Of a stretch of DNA of 64,000 nt, positions 51,401 through 64,000 are shown piece after piece. Below the pieces are notes generated by a model. It was not told the DNA's origin. It saw nothing but the letters and a program-made list of their open reading frames with translations, and searched no databases. Source of the stretch: Cinclus cinclus. Lineage: Eukaryota > Chordata > Aves > Passeriformes > Cinclidae. The DNA lies in NCBI RefSeq assembly GCF_963662255.1, contig NC_085060.1, positions 5,147,630 through 5,211,629 of the forward strand, given 5' to 3'. Numbering within the stretch: the first letter of the stretch is position 1; the number at the start of each line of letters is the position of its first letter. Both the position numbers and the translations under genes were made by a program.

Positions 51401-53893
51401 TTTGCTACTCAGGTGGCTGTATGCACTTGACCTTCAGTCTCATGTGACACATAGCTGAAGAATAGACTTAATCCTCTAAAAATGCACTATTTGTTGTGTC
51501 TAATGCTTTGAATATCTCCTACCTTCCTGCTTTTCACATCTGAAGAATTGCATTTCACTCTTATTTTGCAGAAAGACAATATAGTCACAGTGCCTGCTGA
51601 AATTATTGTTTGATTCAGCAAATAGTGAGCATGGTCATTTTACAGCAAACAGAATGAAGGCAGGATAAGGGCAAGGACAAAGTTCTCAAGGCCAGAAGGA
51701 GAATCTCCTCTTCTGCTGCTTTGTGGTGCTAGAGGAACCAAAAGCACGTGAACCAAAAGCCCAGCTCCCTTCCGTGCCCCTCTAATTCTGAGCAGACCAG
51801 TCTGCCTCCTGGGAAAGAGCTTTGAGTGCATGTTCTGCCACAATGGGAAATCACGGAGTAATGGTTGGGTTGGGAGGCAAATGGCAGTGGAGATTTTCTA
51901 ACTAGAAAGTTTGCATAGCGGATTTTTATTCACAAAGTCATTCTGTCTGCCTCTGTGTGACCCAAGTGCTGTGTATCAAGTCAGCTCAGCCAAGAGTAGA
52001 TGTCACAGTTAAAGCTGAATTTTGGAGCCTGGAACATTCAGGCAGGGTGTAATATTTGCTGAGGGACGCTGGTGCTTTGATTACACGTCACAGGAGGGTT
52101 ATGCACACTGGCAGCCTGGAGGGTTGTGTTACACATCTCTCCAAATGGGATCTATGTGCAAGGACTCTGTAAAGGGAAGGATGGCTCCCCAGCTGCCTCT
52201 GGACATTAGCTGATAGTTTTAAAGCATTCCTCCCCATCCCCAGAGCAGCAGTGCATAACCACCTACCAAATCCTCTAGCACAGAAGAAACTCTTTCTCTT
52301 TGGAGGCAGATGAGTGTGAAACTAAGTGAGCAATGAGAAAACCTGTATTCTCTGCTCCTGCTTCATATCAAAGTGTGCAGGGTTTTTTCCCCTGTGTGTT
52401 TCTTCTGAGAAGACTATCTCATGCAGAACATTTTTTTTTCAAATACTGAATTACTGCAGTGAACATCTAGCTTGCACCACTTGCTAATGTCTTGAACGAG
52501 TCCCAGAGAACTTTTTGGGATATTCATCATGCCTGTATTGCTGTCATCACCTGCTGGTATTGTAACCCACAGGCTCCCTGTGTCCCATTAGCCTCTCTGA
52601 GACCAAACCAATTTCACTGAGGTATGACAATGCTAGATGATAATAGGGCAGCCAAAGTTAGTGTCTTTATAAGTTTGAAAAGATTGGTTTTCTTGTGTAC
52701 TGAATGGCTGCAGTGAACCACTTAGAAACAAAGAAAAGAAAGGACTTTTTGTTGTTTTGTCTTTGGGATGAAATGTCTGGAAGCAGAACTGTCTTTGGAA
52801 CCAGCTACAAGGAATTACAGTCAAAATTCTTCTGGAGAAGTTCACTGTACATCTTTGCACTTAAATTACTGGACCCCGATTTGTCTCACTATGGTCTAGT
52901 TAGTGGCAGTGATCTCTCACCTCAGTCCACCGGTTAAACATCCTTGCTTACATGTCTAACAGCATCTAATTAAGAGTTAAAATAAAATCTGTGAAGCGTT
53001 ACAAAAGGGAAGTTTAAACTGGAAGTGTAACTGTAAAACATTGCCTGCATATCCACAACTTCACAGATAATTGAGTTCAGATTCCTGCCCTTTGGTGCAG
53101 GGGAATCCTACAAGGTGATGAATTTGCTGCCAGTTGCTCTAAACTTTCCCAGATTTTATCTGGAATTATTCGCTGTCTTTATGACTGAAAAATATTGTAT
53201 GCAATACATGATTTTACAAAAAGAAATCTAAAATAAAAATAGCAGAGAGGTACAGTATATCAGCATTCTTGCACCTATTACTGCTACTATATTAATGCAT
53301 TTATAAGGAAAAAGATGAAATATTTATAAGGTTTATTCTGACTTGGTGTGCTGATATTAATCACTCTGTCATGTGATAAGGTTGAAGCAGAAAACACATG
53401 TATCTAAATACATGCTGCTCTTTGAAATTCTAATTTATTCTACCCAATAACTTAATAAATATAATACATGGCATGTGAAAAGCTGAAGTAGGAAAATATG
53501 GTGATTGAAAGAACAAAAAGCAGTAGTTTCACCACCAAAGCTGTGGGAACCATGCTGGGATACTTCTATTCCTGTGGAGGTTGTTACTGATGTTTATACC
53601 TTCCATGCCATCAGCTCTTGTGCTCCTACAATATAAGTGATTTTACATATGATACCTCTTCTTTTTCTCTTTGCTATACCTTAACGCCAGTTCTAGCACA
53701 CTCTCAAGGAAGCATTCCTGTAGTAATTGACTGTTTGTATTGACATGCTTCATCCTGAGCCTTATCTTTCCAAGTCCTCTGTTACCATCTTGTGCTTACA
53801 CTCTGGGGATCCCCCTTTGAGGTGTGGTGAGCATCTCGGCAGTCTTGCTGAAATGCTGTGGCTCTGTGCAAAGATTCAGTGTGCTGCTTTAGG
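48464..53893. other. Unique AT-rich DNA, no gene seen
   Basis: No long frame or recognised repeat is present. Mildly GC-rich patches at 50740-50860, 51640-51840 and 52020-52210 carry frames of 60-85 codons without domains. The second and third may contain diverged repeat DNA that I cannot name. Confidence 0.5.
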
Positions 53894-53965
53894 TACTCAG
53901 CTGGTGTAAATCAGTGCAGCTGCACTGACTCTGTCAGGGCTCGACTAACCTGAACCAGCTGAGTA
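53894..53965. repeat. Nested palindrome, likely old amniote dispersed repeat
   Basis: The outer arms tactcagctggt (53894-53905) and accagctgagta (53954-53965) are perfect 12-bp reverse complements. Inside lies a perfect 18-bp palindrome, tcagtgcagctgcactga (53911-53928). The words ctggtgtaaatcag and accagctgag are typical of a dispersed, fold-back motif common in turtle, crocodile and bird genomes (recalled: gatttacaccagctgag). It may be a decayed non-autonomous element or an exapted regulatory copy. Confidence 0.55.
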
Positions 53966-56469
53966 TGTGGTCTCTCTTCAGGTATTACTCTCCCAGCAGT
54001 TGTGGAATTTGGTCTTTTTTTTTTCTCTAAGAAAGTGATACAGTTTTGCACACTGGTATTCACTGAATTTAGCACTGTTGTTAGAATGGGCAACCCCAGA
54101 CAGAATTAGAGTATATAACCGTACAGAATTGTTATTGATTATCTCCTATTTCTTCTGGGTTCCTCACTTCACACAAAATGAGAGACTCACAGTGTTGTGT
54201 CTTGCCAGAGCCATCATCAAAGCTCTATGGTAATTTTTCATTTTCTGGAAATTATTTCCAGTTCTCTTTTGGTGTGTGTTAATAGCAAAAATTAAAAGTG
54301 GTGATTTAAAGAGTACTTCTTTGTTTGAACAAATAGTTGGTGCTAGATTGTTTTATGCTATAGAGTACCCAGACGAAATTGCTGTTCTTCCTCAAAATAG
54401 AAAAATGTAGAGGATATTACTGATAACTTCTTACCACTGTGACTTTGGAAATGTCAGTTTATGTCTTACTTTGCTCAGAGACATTAAATCACACTAGAAA
54501 TTCAATTCTACAGTTAGTTGATGCCAAAATGTTGATTTTTCTAAATGGTCTAAAATCTGCACATTAATTCTTATATCACCCAGTAAATTACTGTACCAGA
54601 CAAAGGAACAGAGTCAAGGTGGGAGGTTATTAGAGCAAGGGGCTCTTTAAACATATTCTGTTTAAATCAATATTTTTTTAACATTCTTTCAAACTTATTT
54701 GTACATCTCTAGGGATGAAATAATTTTGTCCTCCCATCTTCCACCCAGTTCAGTTCTGATACTTGGTTTCAGTGCCAGCTTTCCTAATACAACGGGCTGT
54801 TGTCATGATATCCCCTGGCTGAAGTCATGCAAGATGGAGCTTTTTGCATATCGACTTAGAAGTTAGCCTCAATTAGCTGAACAAGCATTTGTGCTTGAGC
54901 ATGGCTGTGGTGCAGCTGTCCCCACTGCTGGTTGGTGGCTGCTAAGGCAGAGCTGTCCCCAGCTCTGCACGGTGCCTGTGAAATGCAGACAGTGGCAGGC
55001 CAGCATACCCAATAAAGTAATCTCTTCCCGTGTGCATTTGAACAGGAAATTATGCCCATCATTCATTTGGAAAGCGAGGCAAGTTTTAAAGTGTGTTTTT
55101 CATCTCAGTTGCGATGTGGTTTAGAAAATAATCTACCTCAAACTAATGCGGTTCTGTAAGTAGTCTTTTGAGATTTTCTCCTCAGATTTTAACCTCCCCC
55201 CTTTAATATGCTTGTCAGAGATTCAGTATAGTTAATTGCAGTTACATAGGTCCCCAGTGTCTGTCCCAGGTCTGCAGGGTAACCCTGAGCAGATCACTTG
55301 TGCTCCAGCAACCTGCCTGTCCCTCCTGTTAATGAGAGTACCAAAACTGACACTGCCGAAGATCTCCTGGAGAAAATTGGAGTTTTATTCAACAATTGAA
55401 TGCTTCACATCTCCTCCAATCCATCTACACCCCGCTTTTGTTTTTCTGTATGCATGGCACTGAATCTGGAGGATGGCAAGGAATTCTGAGCAGCTCCTGA
55501 CAGGCAGCCATCAGTGCTGATCTGGAGTCCTGACATGGCACACGTCCATGGACTCAAGCAGCCCCTCCAAACCACAGGATCACGTACCAAAGGTGCATTT
55601 ATTGTTATCCTGAGAGCTTCTTGCACTGTTTATCAACGTGACACCTCTTATAACTTATCTCCAGGAGAATCTGCAGTTTGTATAATGCCTGACTGACAAA
55701 ACTCAGGGCTCAGGATGTGCTCAAATGCGGTGTTGGCTTAGTTCTCAAGTCCTCTTGTTAGTCTTGGAATGAAGTAAAGCTCAGTACTGAGGGTTAATAT
55801 TTGTCCCTCAATCTCTTGTTTATCTGTTTATTCCTGTATTTCATTACATTTCTGCCTTCTGATGAAATAATATTTGCTTCATGATTGTCTGAGAATAGCA
55901 AATGTGTTATGTATAATCACATTTGGGAGAACATAATTTGAGTTTAAGCAAGTTATTTTTCTCCCACAGCAGATGTATAATTCAATAAACATTAATGTTA
56001 AATCTAGATATCACTTTACCTCCGCTGCTCCACACAGGTAATTACTTTCTGGTTAACTTAAATTTCTTTGTAGCTGCAGTGATAAAAATTATTTTTAATT
56101 CACCTGGAGTACTAAGTTTTGTTTGTAGCACTAGTGACTCCTGTATCTGATTCTGTTCATGCCATCATTGAATTGCTTATGAAAATGGTTTGAGTCCCTC
56201 TACTAGAAATACTCTGTTTAAAAACGGTGTCAAAACGCACAGATTAAGACACTCAGAGTTAAGGAATTATGACTCAAGATTGGAATCTCTGAGCATTTTT
56301 GCCTGTTCCTAAATGAGATGTCTATCACTCCAAGCAAGGATTCACACAGCAGTTTTGGGTGCTATTCACACTGGGCTAAGAATGAATGTAGGTGTCTGCA
56401 TGTCCAGGCTGTTGAGCATTGTAACCCCCAGATATCAGTTAAAATCCAACACTTGATCTTTATGGTATG
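53966..56469. other. Unique DNA, no gene seen
   Basis: GC-richer patches lie at 54890-55000 and 55240-55620, with several overlapping 60-77-codon frames on both strands and no domain. These may be diverged repeats. Nothing is firmly identified. Confidence 0.5.
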
Positions 56470-56890
56470 TGTTGATTTTGACTGGGATACAGTTAACTTT
56501 CTCCAAAGAAACTGGTGTGGGGATGTGGTTTGTATTTTTGTTGAAAATAGTGTTGCTAATACAGAGATATTTCTGACTTCTGAGCAGCACATTCCCAGAG
56601 CCAAGGCTTTTCCTGCTCCTCACCCACCCCACCAGCAAGAGGCTCCACCAGGAGCTGGGAGGGGACACAGCCAGGACAGCTGACCCCAACTGAGCCAGGG
56701 GACATCCCAGACCAGATGGCACCATGGTCAGCACAGAAATCTGGGGAGAAGGAGGAAGGGGGACAGGTTTGGGTGATGGTGTTTATCTTGCCAAGTCACT
56801 GTTACAGGGATGGAGCCCTGCTGTCCTGGGGACGGCTGAGCACCTGCCTGCCACGGGAAATGTGTGTTTGTGGGTTGTTTGTGTGCTCCA
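56470..56890 (+). mobile_element. Truncated avian ERV LTR
   Basis: The sequence follows a well-known avian LTR family: gactgggatacagttaa, gacacagccaggacagctga, ccccaactgagcca, cagaccagatggc and gatggagccctgctgtcct occur in the expected order. The usual AATAAA of the family is altered here (cagcacagaaatct near 56740). The conserved TG and CA termini are missing, so the copy is truncated at both ends. No gag, pol or env sequence is adjacent. Small frames on both strands (for example 56435-56734) are LTR artefacts. Confidence 0.8.
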
Positions 56891-57426
56891 CCATCCCTGA
56901 CAGAGGTGCAAGAGGTTTTGTACCTTTGTTTTTAATGCCCAAACTTTACATTAATTGACACATCCTTGTAAGTTTGTTAGAGCAAGTTTCTCTCGGGGCC
57001 CTATATGCTGAAACAACTTGCTAGTCACATCTAATTCTGTTTGTTATTTCAATATAGCTCTTCTCAAAAGTTAGTCTCTTAACTGAAAAGATTTACTAGA
57101 GTGATACATTGATAAAAAATTCAGGGGCTCTGTCTGAGTTCATGTTTTTTTTCTTCCTGGTATTCTCAAAAGTTCTTTCAAAATGGAGAGCTTCTTTTAA
57201 AATACCAATTGATATGTAAAAGACAGAAAATATACACTTCAAGGTACAAACCCAGTTTATTCTCTGATAAATGGCCCTTTGGGGAAAATCAATTGCACTG
57301 CCAGGAGATAGAGTTTAATAATGTCTTTTGAAAGGTCAGATGAAAATGAAAGGTCATACTCAAATTTATTCCTTCTCAGAGGATGAATATTTTGTATCTA
57401 AAACTGCCTTTCACCATACCTGTCTA
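56891..57426. other. Unique AT-rich DNA, no gene seen
   Basis: No gene or repeat family is recognised. The first bases may still be decayed LTR sequence. Confidence 0.5.
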
Positions 57427-57490
57427 TATATGTGTGCACTTATTCCTACATATATATGTGTGTATCTATATATATATATATATACACACT
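57427..57490. repeat. TA/TG dinucleotide-rich tract with (TA)9
   Basis: Imperfect TA and TG units lead into a perfect (TA)9 run at 57467-57484 and then CACAC. A Tyr/Ile/Val-rich frame across it is a repeat translation. Confidence 0.9.
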
Positions 57491-60400
57491 ACCAGTCCCA
57501 ACAAATGCCCTCTTCAATGCTTTCTGTCAAAGCAATCTCACCTTCAGATCCTCAGATTTATGATTAGTGACAAATGGAAGGATATATAGATGTGTTCTTG
57601 TGGGGGCATTACAGGATGACAGATCTGGCAGGAGCTCCTATTTTTGCCTTAAAACTACCTAAAATTCTCTTTGAGGAAGAGAATTAAAAAATGAGGAGAG
57701 AAAGTAACCTTGGGGCAGCTTTTTCATAGCAATTACAAATAATATAAAATAAGTCTGTTACCTAAGCCTAAAAGGCCTAGATTCATCTAAAATTGATTCT
57801 GAGAATCCTTACTTGCAACAACCCCACACTGCATTTTGCTGTGGAATGAAATTTTGATATCTCTGTCCTTTACCATGTAATAGAACATAAGATTGTTCTT
57901 AATTGTTGCTCTAGGGGTAGGTTTGCAGACTCCCCTCTCAAATTTAATCTGTTCTTGCATGGAAAATGAAACCAAATGCTGAAAAATGAGGAAGGTTCAC
58001 ATTTGGTGGTATAAAAATCTCAACATCAGAGGTTTGGGCTTAGCTTTTAAGGTCTCCAGCTTCATATTGCAGAGAATTTTCTTCAGTGCAGGCATGGCTA
58101 GGTGCTATTAAATGGTCTATTAAGTAAGAAGTCAAACACTAACAACAGTAGTCGCCTGTGGCCTTGAATTTATGATTTCCTTAAAATCTATATCTCTGTG
58201 TAGGCTCTGATGAATATTTACCATGCTCACTGCCCCTGGAAGTGAATCCATTAACAAATTTGTGCAGAATGGAAGGGAAAGTTGCCCAGCTGATGGCATT
58301 GCAGATCTTCAGTCAAAACCCATTTGTTTTTTCTGCAGACTGCCAATTTCTCAAATGGGAGCAGCTTCTGAGAGCTTATACACTTCATGCCTAAAACTTA
58401 TACTTTACTGATAGGACTTGCCTCTTGTTCATTGGCTTGTTTGGTAGTGGCTATCTCATCTGCTATGGACCTGTGTTAATTAAATTTATGCAAACTTTGC
58501 ACTCAGTGCCAGTGGGGCTGACACTGGAAGTCTTTGTGCATGAGTTTCTTTATAGAGTTACTGTTTTCACTTGTGAAGAGAGCAGGCATCATTTTGAAAA
58601 AGGTGTAGGGTCCATAAGGAAGGTGTGCCACTTGTGCATGTTGGTCTCACAAGCTCAGCATCTCTCGTGTGCATCCTTGTTATTCTTCATCTACACTGAA
58701 TCTTAGACAGGAATGCAGAGTTATTTAGATCCTGTTTTCTGTCTGTTTTCTTCCCCTCCTGTGTCACTGTGCACCAAGATAGGCTGGTGTAGGAAAGACC
58801 CCACAGACCTGCCTGTCAAATTCCAACCCAAATTCCATCCCCCTGAGACGAGGGTACGATGCTGTGATACACTGAGGATGTGAGAGATTGTGTCCAGTGA
58901 AACCCCTGAGCAGAATGCTAAACCTCAGTTCAAATGTTTAAATGTAATAATTCTACAAGTCCTCTTCTCAAACTTTGGAACAGGAAAGTCCTTCAGCTTT
59001 CAGCTTTTAGACGAATCAGCAGACCTTGTCTCTCTCCCCTGACTCTGCAAATGGAAGCAAAGCTGATGTGGTAGTAAGTAGAAATTCTGAGGGGAATGGA
59101 AGGCTTGTTCTTTTATTGCTAGATTATTTTATTTAACAGAAATATTCCCTGACTAATCTGGAGATGATTAAGGCATCCCAAATCTGAAAACTGAAAACTT
59201 TTGTCATCTTTATCATTTGTGGAATTAAACTGGATATAATTTCACAGAGAATTTTCTCCTTCACATGAAATAGAAGCAATAAAGAACTCATCAACTAATC
59301 CAGCTAACACTTCATACTTCATTCCTATACTGTTCTAGTAATCACATACCATGACATGCTTCATTGTCATGTAACCTAACCCCTGGGCAAAATAAAAAAA
59401 ATCTGTTATAGTTTCAAAATCCTCCTGAAAGTAAGTGAACTAGATCCAAAGAATGGTGAAATAATTAAAAAGGCTCCCCTTAGCCTTGACATGGGATTTG
59501 GATTAGACCCTTTATGGAGAAATAAAGTTGATCTGATGAATAGACTGTATTTTTTTATAAAGTTGAACACAAGAACTGAAATAATTTAATAGTGATTCCT
59601 AAAGATCATCAAGGGTCAAGGTATTCAGAGGTTTTGCTGGGCCAGATTTTCCCTGGACAATTTTTAACACATTTGCAAATATCCTTAAGGAGACTAGGCA
59701 GGGCCTTTTTTTTATTGTTCTGCCAGGTGGAGTTGCTTTGCTCTACCTTTGCTCTCTCTTGCAGAATTTGGAAAAACTGAATGAAAGGTAAGGGTGGTAT
59801 TAAAAGGTTGGCTGGAAGCCAAGCTGAAATAATATAGCACTTTGGGGAAAGAGTGCATGTTGGACACTTTAGATGTGCATTAACCACACAGGAGGAAACA
59901 GCTACAGATGTTGAGAGGTTAATTACTGTGAGTGAAACAAAACAGCAAAGGTGGTGTCAAATTAGCTTGACTGTGTCTTATGAGCAACTGAAACACTGAT
60001 ATGGAGCATGGAAAGTAGTTAAGTTTATAACTAGCCTTGATAAACTATATGTTAATTATCTTAACAGTTACATTTAACCCAGTGATATTAATTAGATACA
60101 TTTTGAAATTAATTTTTATCATTCATTATCATCAGAAGTCGGTTTTCTGAATAAAAATGTTTGTCTGTTAAAACACAGGTTCCAACTTGGTGCTTTGGCC
60201 AGGATGGGAACACATATCCTGCTTCATGACAGAGGCACTCAGATCCAAGCCAGATGCACAAGAGTGGCAGAATCACTGTACTTAATTTCAGAGACATGAT
60301 CCTGCAGTCTGTGACATAACTGACCCTGCAAACATCCTCCCATTGGGTTCTTCACACACCTACAGTCACACCAAGAGCTACGTCACATTTCTTGGGGACA

Positions 60401-63400
60401 ACTAGATGCAAATCCAGTCAGTGCTCTGTTTAAAGCCCTAAGGAGATTTCCTGGTGGAGAGTCTAAGGGTGCACCTAGCAAAGGATCACAGACAAGTTCC
60501 AGCTGCTCATTCTTTAAATTGCACCCTAAGGAAGAACTCCTATCCTCCTTCCATATACTAATGTAGCAGCCAGAGGATTTGTGCAGGAAATGGGAGAGCT
60601 AAATTGGTTTCCTTGTCTGCCAGAAGGATTTAAAGCCATAGCTTCTCAGGACAGAACTACATTAAATTTAGTTTGTGTGGTATTTTGAAAGAAAAATGTG
60701 TGCTTTTGTCCATAGGGCAGAAAATGAAGAGCTTCCAAGGAGTAGATGTAATTTCTCACAGCACTGAGTAAAGGCTTTCCTTTCCCGTCTCTCACTCTCT
60801 ATTCAATCACTTCTGTTGAAAGCTTTTCTTGATTTGCTAGAATACAGCAGTATCCAACTCTTGGATTTTGAATGTTGCTCAAGGAGTTAAACTTTCACCT
60901 CAGTGCTTAACAGGATTTACTACACCTTAGTCTAAGCCCCTACAACAGAAATAAAACTGCAACTAGCTCAGGTGACTTGAATCCATTGCAGACTGATCTG
61001 CAATTAGTAGATTTACAGCAATTAGTAAAGAAGGAAATTTCTCAGCAAAGGTGTCAGATTGCTCTGTACATAGTGCATATCCTGATAATTACAGGAGCTG
61101 AGATACCCTGTGCATGTCAGACTGCTCTTGATTCTAGCCCCAGCTACCCCCGGTTGCTTTTGCATCGCCTGTGCTGGAAATTGCAGAACAAAGCTCTGCT
61201 CCTGCTCTGTGTCTGTCCCTTCTGCGAGCCCTCAGAGCTAGCTGACCTTTCCCATGCATGGGTGGCAGACATGCAGCTGTCCATCTCAGAGGGATGGTTT
61301 GCTTTATGTGACAAGGGTGAATGCGTACCAAGAGAATCTTAGTCCCAGAGGACAAATCTTTACTAACTGTTGTCTCAACAAAACCTTAGCAAGGGCTACA
61401 CATTTTTAACTGGATGGCACTGCTGACTTCATCAGGGAAGATGAATGAAGCTCTTGCAAGCTGTAACCTATGTGCAGTATAACCAGGCACCAGGAGATAC
61501 TTTGCTTTTGTTCACAGTATCAAGAGCATGGGAGCCTTTTTGATTGAAAGATTCAGTGTGCCTGAGATGTTCATGAAAAATAAAGCAGATCGGGAAACCA
61601 CTTTTGAGATTCCAATAGCAAAATGGATGGATAACTAGAAGTCAGATTTTTATTTGCCTGAATTTTAATTCCCCTGATAAATGCTTGGATTTTTACATGC
61701 AGGTCCTTAACCTCAGGTCATTGCATTCCTGCTGAGAGGAAACACATACAATCTCAGTGTTAGATTAATGGAACTATGAGCTTTTTGAAGCATGAATAGC
61801 ATTTGCTGCTATCTGCCTGAAGTGTATTGTCCAGAGAGATTTTACTTCTGGTTAACCATCCTCCACTGAATAAAACACATTTTGACGTGTCTATATACTG
61901 TTTTATGTTAATAACTCTTTAATCACTTTGTTGAAAATAGCTCTCTAACACACCCCTCAAAGTTCTGTTAGTGAATGAAATCATCTAATTTTCTGATAAT
62001 TTAAAATATTCTGTCACACATATTTCCCCTTCATCAAGGTTTAATTCTGTTAGGCTCCATTTACATGTACCTAATCGGACTAATTAGACAGGATGTCCTG
62101 ATAGTCAAACTTCTGCAGAACTCGGGGGATAACTTAAGTCTGTAAAAAGGCTGTTATATCTCAAATTGTGATTCATTAAAACACAGGAATTTTGGAATCT
62201 TGCTTAATTTATGCTTTTTATATTTGCATCACCTACAACAAAATTAATCAAAGAGGATTTTTTTTATATTGCTAATAAATATATTTTCTGTATTTTGTCT
62301 TCTGTGTCTTCTTCAAATCTTTCATCGTTTACATCCAATGGCACTGCCAAGATTCTGACACAGAGGTACCTCGGGGTTTTCATGATGAAGTGGAAAGAAA
62401 TTAGGAACTGATGGAAATCTGTGAGAGAAAATGCAACACAACTGGAAAGCATTGCAAGGTCAGGTTGCAGAGGTGTGATCCCACATGTGGGTGGAGACAA
62501 GGGAAAGAAGCTGTTAAATTTACTATTATTATTAAATTTACTATCGTATTTTTTCCTGAAACAATAAAAGGAGTCTGTCTGTTCAAAGCAAGGTAGTCAG
62601 AGCTGCAAAACCTGGTGAAATGTTTTCCTGAAGTGAGGCACTGCAGGATGAAGTCACCACTGTTGGGGGAGGAAGGTATGGGAAGGTTGAAAGTCATTTC
62701 AAAAGTGCAGTGATGGCTGCTCTTTTAACTTCACAGGCACTTGTGCCCAGTGCCCTTTGTGTGCTGCCAATGCCACACTGCCAGCAGGATTATTGGGATA
62801 CCAGTTGTGTGAGCTGACCTGATCACCCATACAGGTACAGCTCATATGTTTGTGACAATGGGGAAACAGGAGCTGACAGAAAAAAAGAACCATGTAGGAA
62901 AGGTATTTCACCTGAGCAGATAAGGATATAGCATTGCTGTGCTTCACTGCTCAGCATGTAAAACAGCTGCTAAATTCCTTTGTTTTCTGTGTTTCTGTTG
63001 ACATTCAAAAATTCTATTAGACAAATGTATGCTAGTAAAATATTGCTTTTTGGTACTGTATACTGCAATTCAGTTCTTCCACTTGTTTGAGCAGCAGACA
63101 TAATAGAATAATTATGTACTGTGATGTCCTCCAGTTGTCCTCTGCTGAAATCTAAGCTATTGTGCTGAGGGGCTGAATACAAAAGGTAATTCTCAGATAG
63201 ATACATCCCAGTAAATCTTAAACAAAACTTCTTTGAATGTGCAATAGATGCTTTCCAGACTTGTAACCACAGAACTTAGCTGAATTTCAAAGTGGATAAA
63301 TCAGTTATTTCTACTTTTTGATATACAGCTGCATATGAATATCTCTAATGGAGGCATCACCTTCAGTATGCTGTGCGTGTATATCTGCCTTGGTGTGTGT

Positions 63401-63483
63401 TTGTATGTACATAAATGCACTCTTCCTGTCTCTGTGCATCCCCATAACACACAAACACACACAGTGTGCTTGTTCAGCCTGTT
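57491..63483. other. Unique AT-rich DNA, no gene seen
   Basis: No repeat family is recognised. The 121-codon plus frame at 60977-61342 crosses a GC-richer patch (61130-61330) but has no domain. A 98-base stretch at 62737-62834 is flanked by an acceptor-like cacag and a donor-like cag|gtacag, yet all three frames stop near its end. The stretch at 58420-58700 is mildly CpG-poor unique DNA without a signal. Confidence 0.5.
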
Positions 63484-63508
63484 AAAAACAAAACAAAACA
63501 AAACAAAA
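63484..63508. repeat. (AAAAC)n short tandem repeat
   Basis: About five units of AAAAC are followed by A-rich sequence. This is simple sequence. Confidence 0.9.
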
Positions 63509-64000
63509 TTAAAAATGAAGAAAAAAGCACATCTGCCATTTTGATGTGTGTATTTATTTAATTTTTAATTTAGTTGCAACTGGCATTTGGTGCACTGGGA
63601 TAATTTTGAAAATTAAAGTGAAAAGTTCATGACATTTTATAATAGAATAAGGGAATTTTAAATTATTATTATTATTGTTGTTGGAACAGGGAGATTGCCA
63701 AGATTGTTACTATTCTTATTACAAAATAAAGGTCAAGTCATAAAAAGGTGTTGAATAGATATCCTAGGAAATAGGGAGCCTTTTCTTTTCTAGAACTGAG
63801 ATTGCAGTGACACATGACAGCCATTTCACATTGCTGAACTCTGTTCCCTCACCACAAATTATATCAATAAAACAACTTTCATTTAACCGGATTCCTGAAA
63901 GCAAAAAAGAGGTTATCTGACAAAACTACATTTCTAATTATTTGCACAGCATATATATGTTTGTTTGTTCGATTTGTTTTGGGTTTTTTTTCCCACTTTT
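63509..64000. other. Unique AT-rich DNA to window end
   Basis: A short (ATT)n run with GTT units lies at 63661-63683. No gene is seen at the right edge. Confidence 0.55.

Noticed and set aside
60977..61342. 121-codon plus-strand frame over a GC-richer patch
   Set aside because: No recognisable domain. A shorter frame overlaps on the other strand, and the first third lies in ordinary AT-rich DNA.
1..64000. CRISPR arrays, bacterial operons, tRNA or rRNA genes, telomeric repeats
   Set aside because: None are present: no spaced direct-repeat arrays, no cloverleaf with a recognisable GGTTCGA-type box, and no TTAGGG arrays were seen on either strand.

Overview
The window reads as vertebrate nuclear DNA, most likely from a songbird (passerine). 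It is AT-rich, with few CpGs, long homopolymer runs, CA/TA microsatellites, CR1-type LINE fragments and avian endogenous-retrovirus LTRs. The LTR at 7751-8414 resembles a family I know from finch genomes. There are no bacterial-type operons, CRISPR arrays or tRNA/rRNA genes. The species call rests on recalled repeat families, not on a database search.

I find no protein-coding gene. The longest open frames are about 170 codons. Each is repeat-derived, low-complexity or without recognisable protein character. The window is therefore a gene desert or the inside of a very large intron. Its content is repeats plus candidate non-coding regulatory DNA.

Layout. 1-7750: unique AT-rich DNA with two conserved-looking patches (about 2630-3080 and 4225-4400). 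7751-8414: solo LTR on the minus strand. 8515-10000: very old, decayed CR1-like LINE on the minus strand. 10001-17503: featureless. 17504-17685: CR1 3' end on the minus strand. 18358-18780: possible terminal exon. 21178-21450: CpG-retaining block. 23455-23880: CR1 3' end on the plus strand. 25605-25875: perfect (CCTCT)n tract. 27049-27108: 30-bp tandem duplication. 27570-28110: CpG-retaining patch. 28433-28488: CA/TA microsatellite. 28489-40798: mostly featureless apart from A/T homopolymers. 40799-40812: CTCF-like site. 41600-41820 and 44440-45470: conserved-looking patches. 46039-47405: GC-rich block that includes a probable minus-strand LTR. 53894-53965: nested palindromes resembling an old amniote repeat. 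56470-56890: truncated ERV LTR on the plus strand. 56891-64000: featureless apart from small microsatellites.

No set of genes here works together as a system, and I see no evidence of a new enzymatic or defence system. The most useful leads are the candidate conserved non-coding blocks, the CTCF-like site, the nested palindrome and the uninterrupted pentanucleotide tract.
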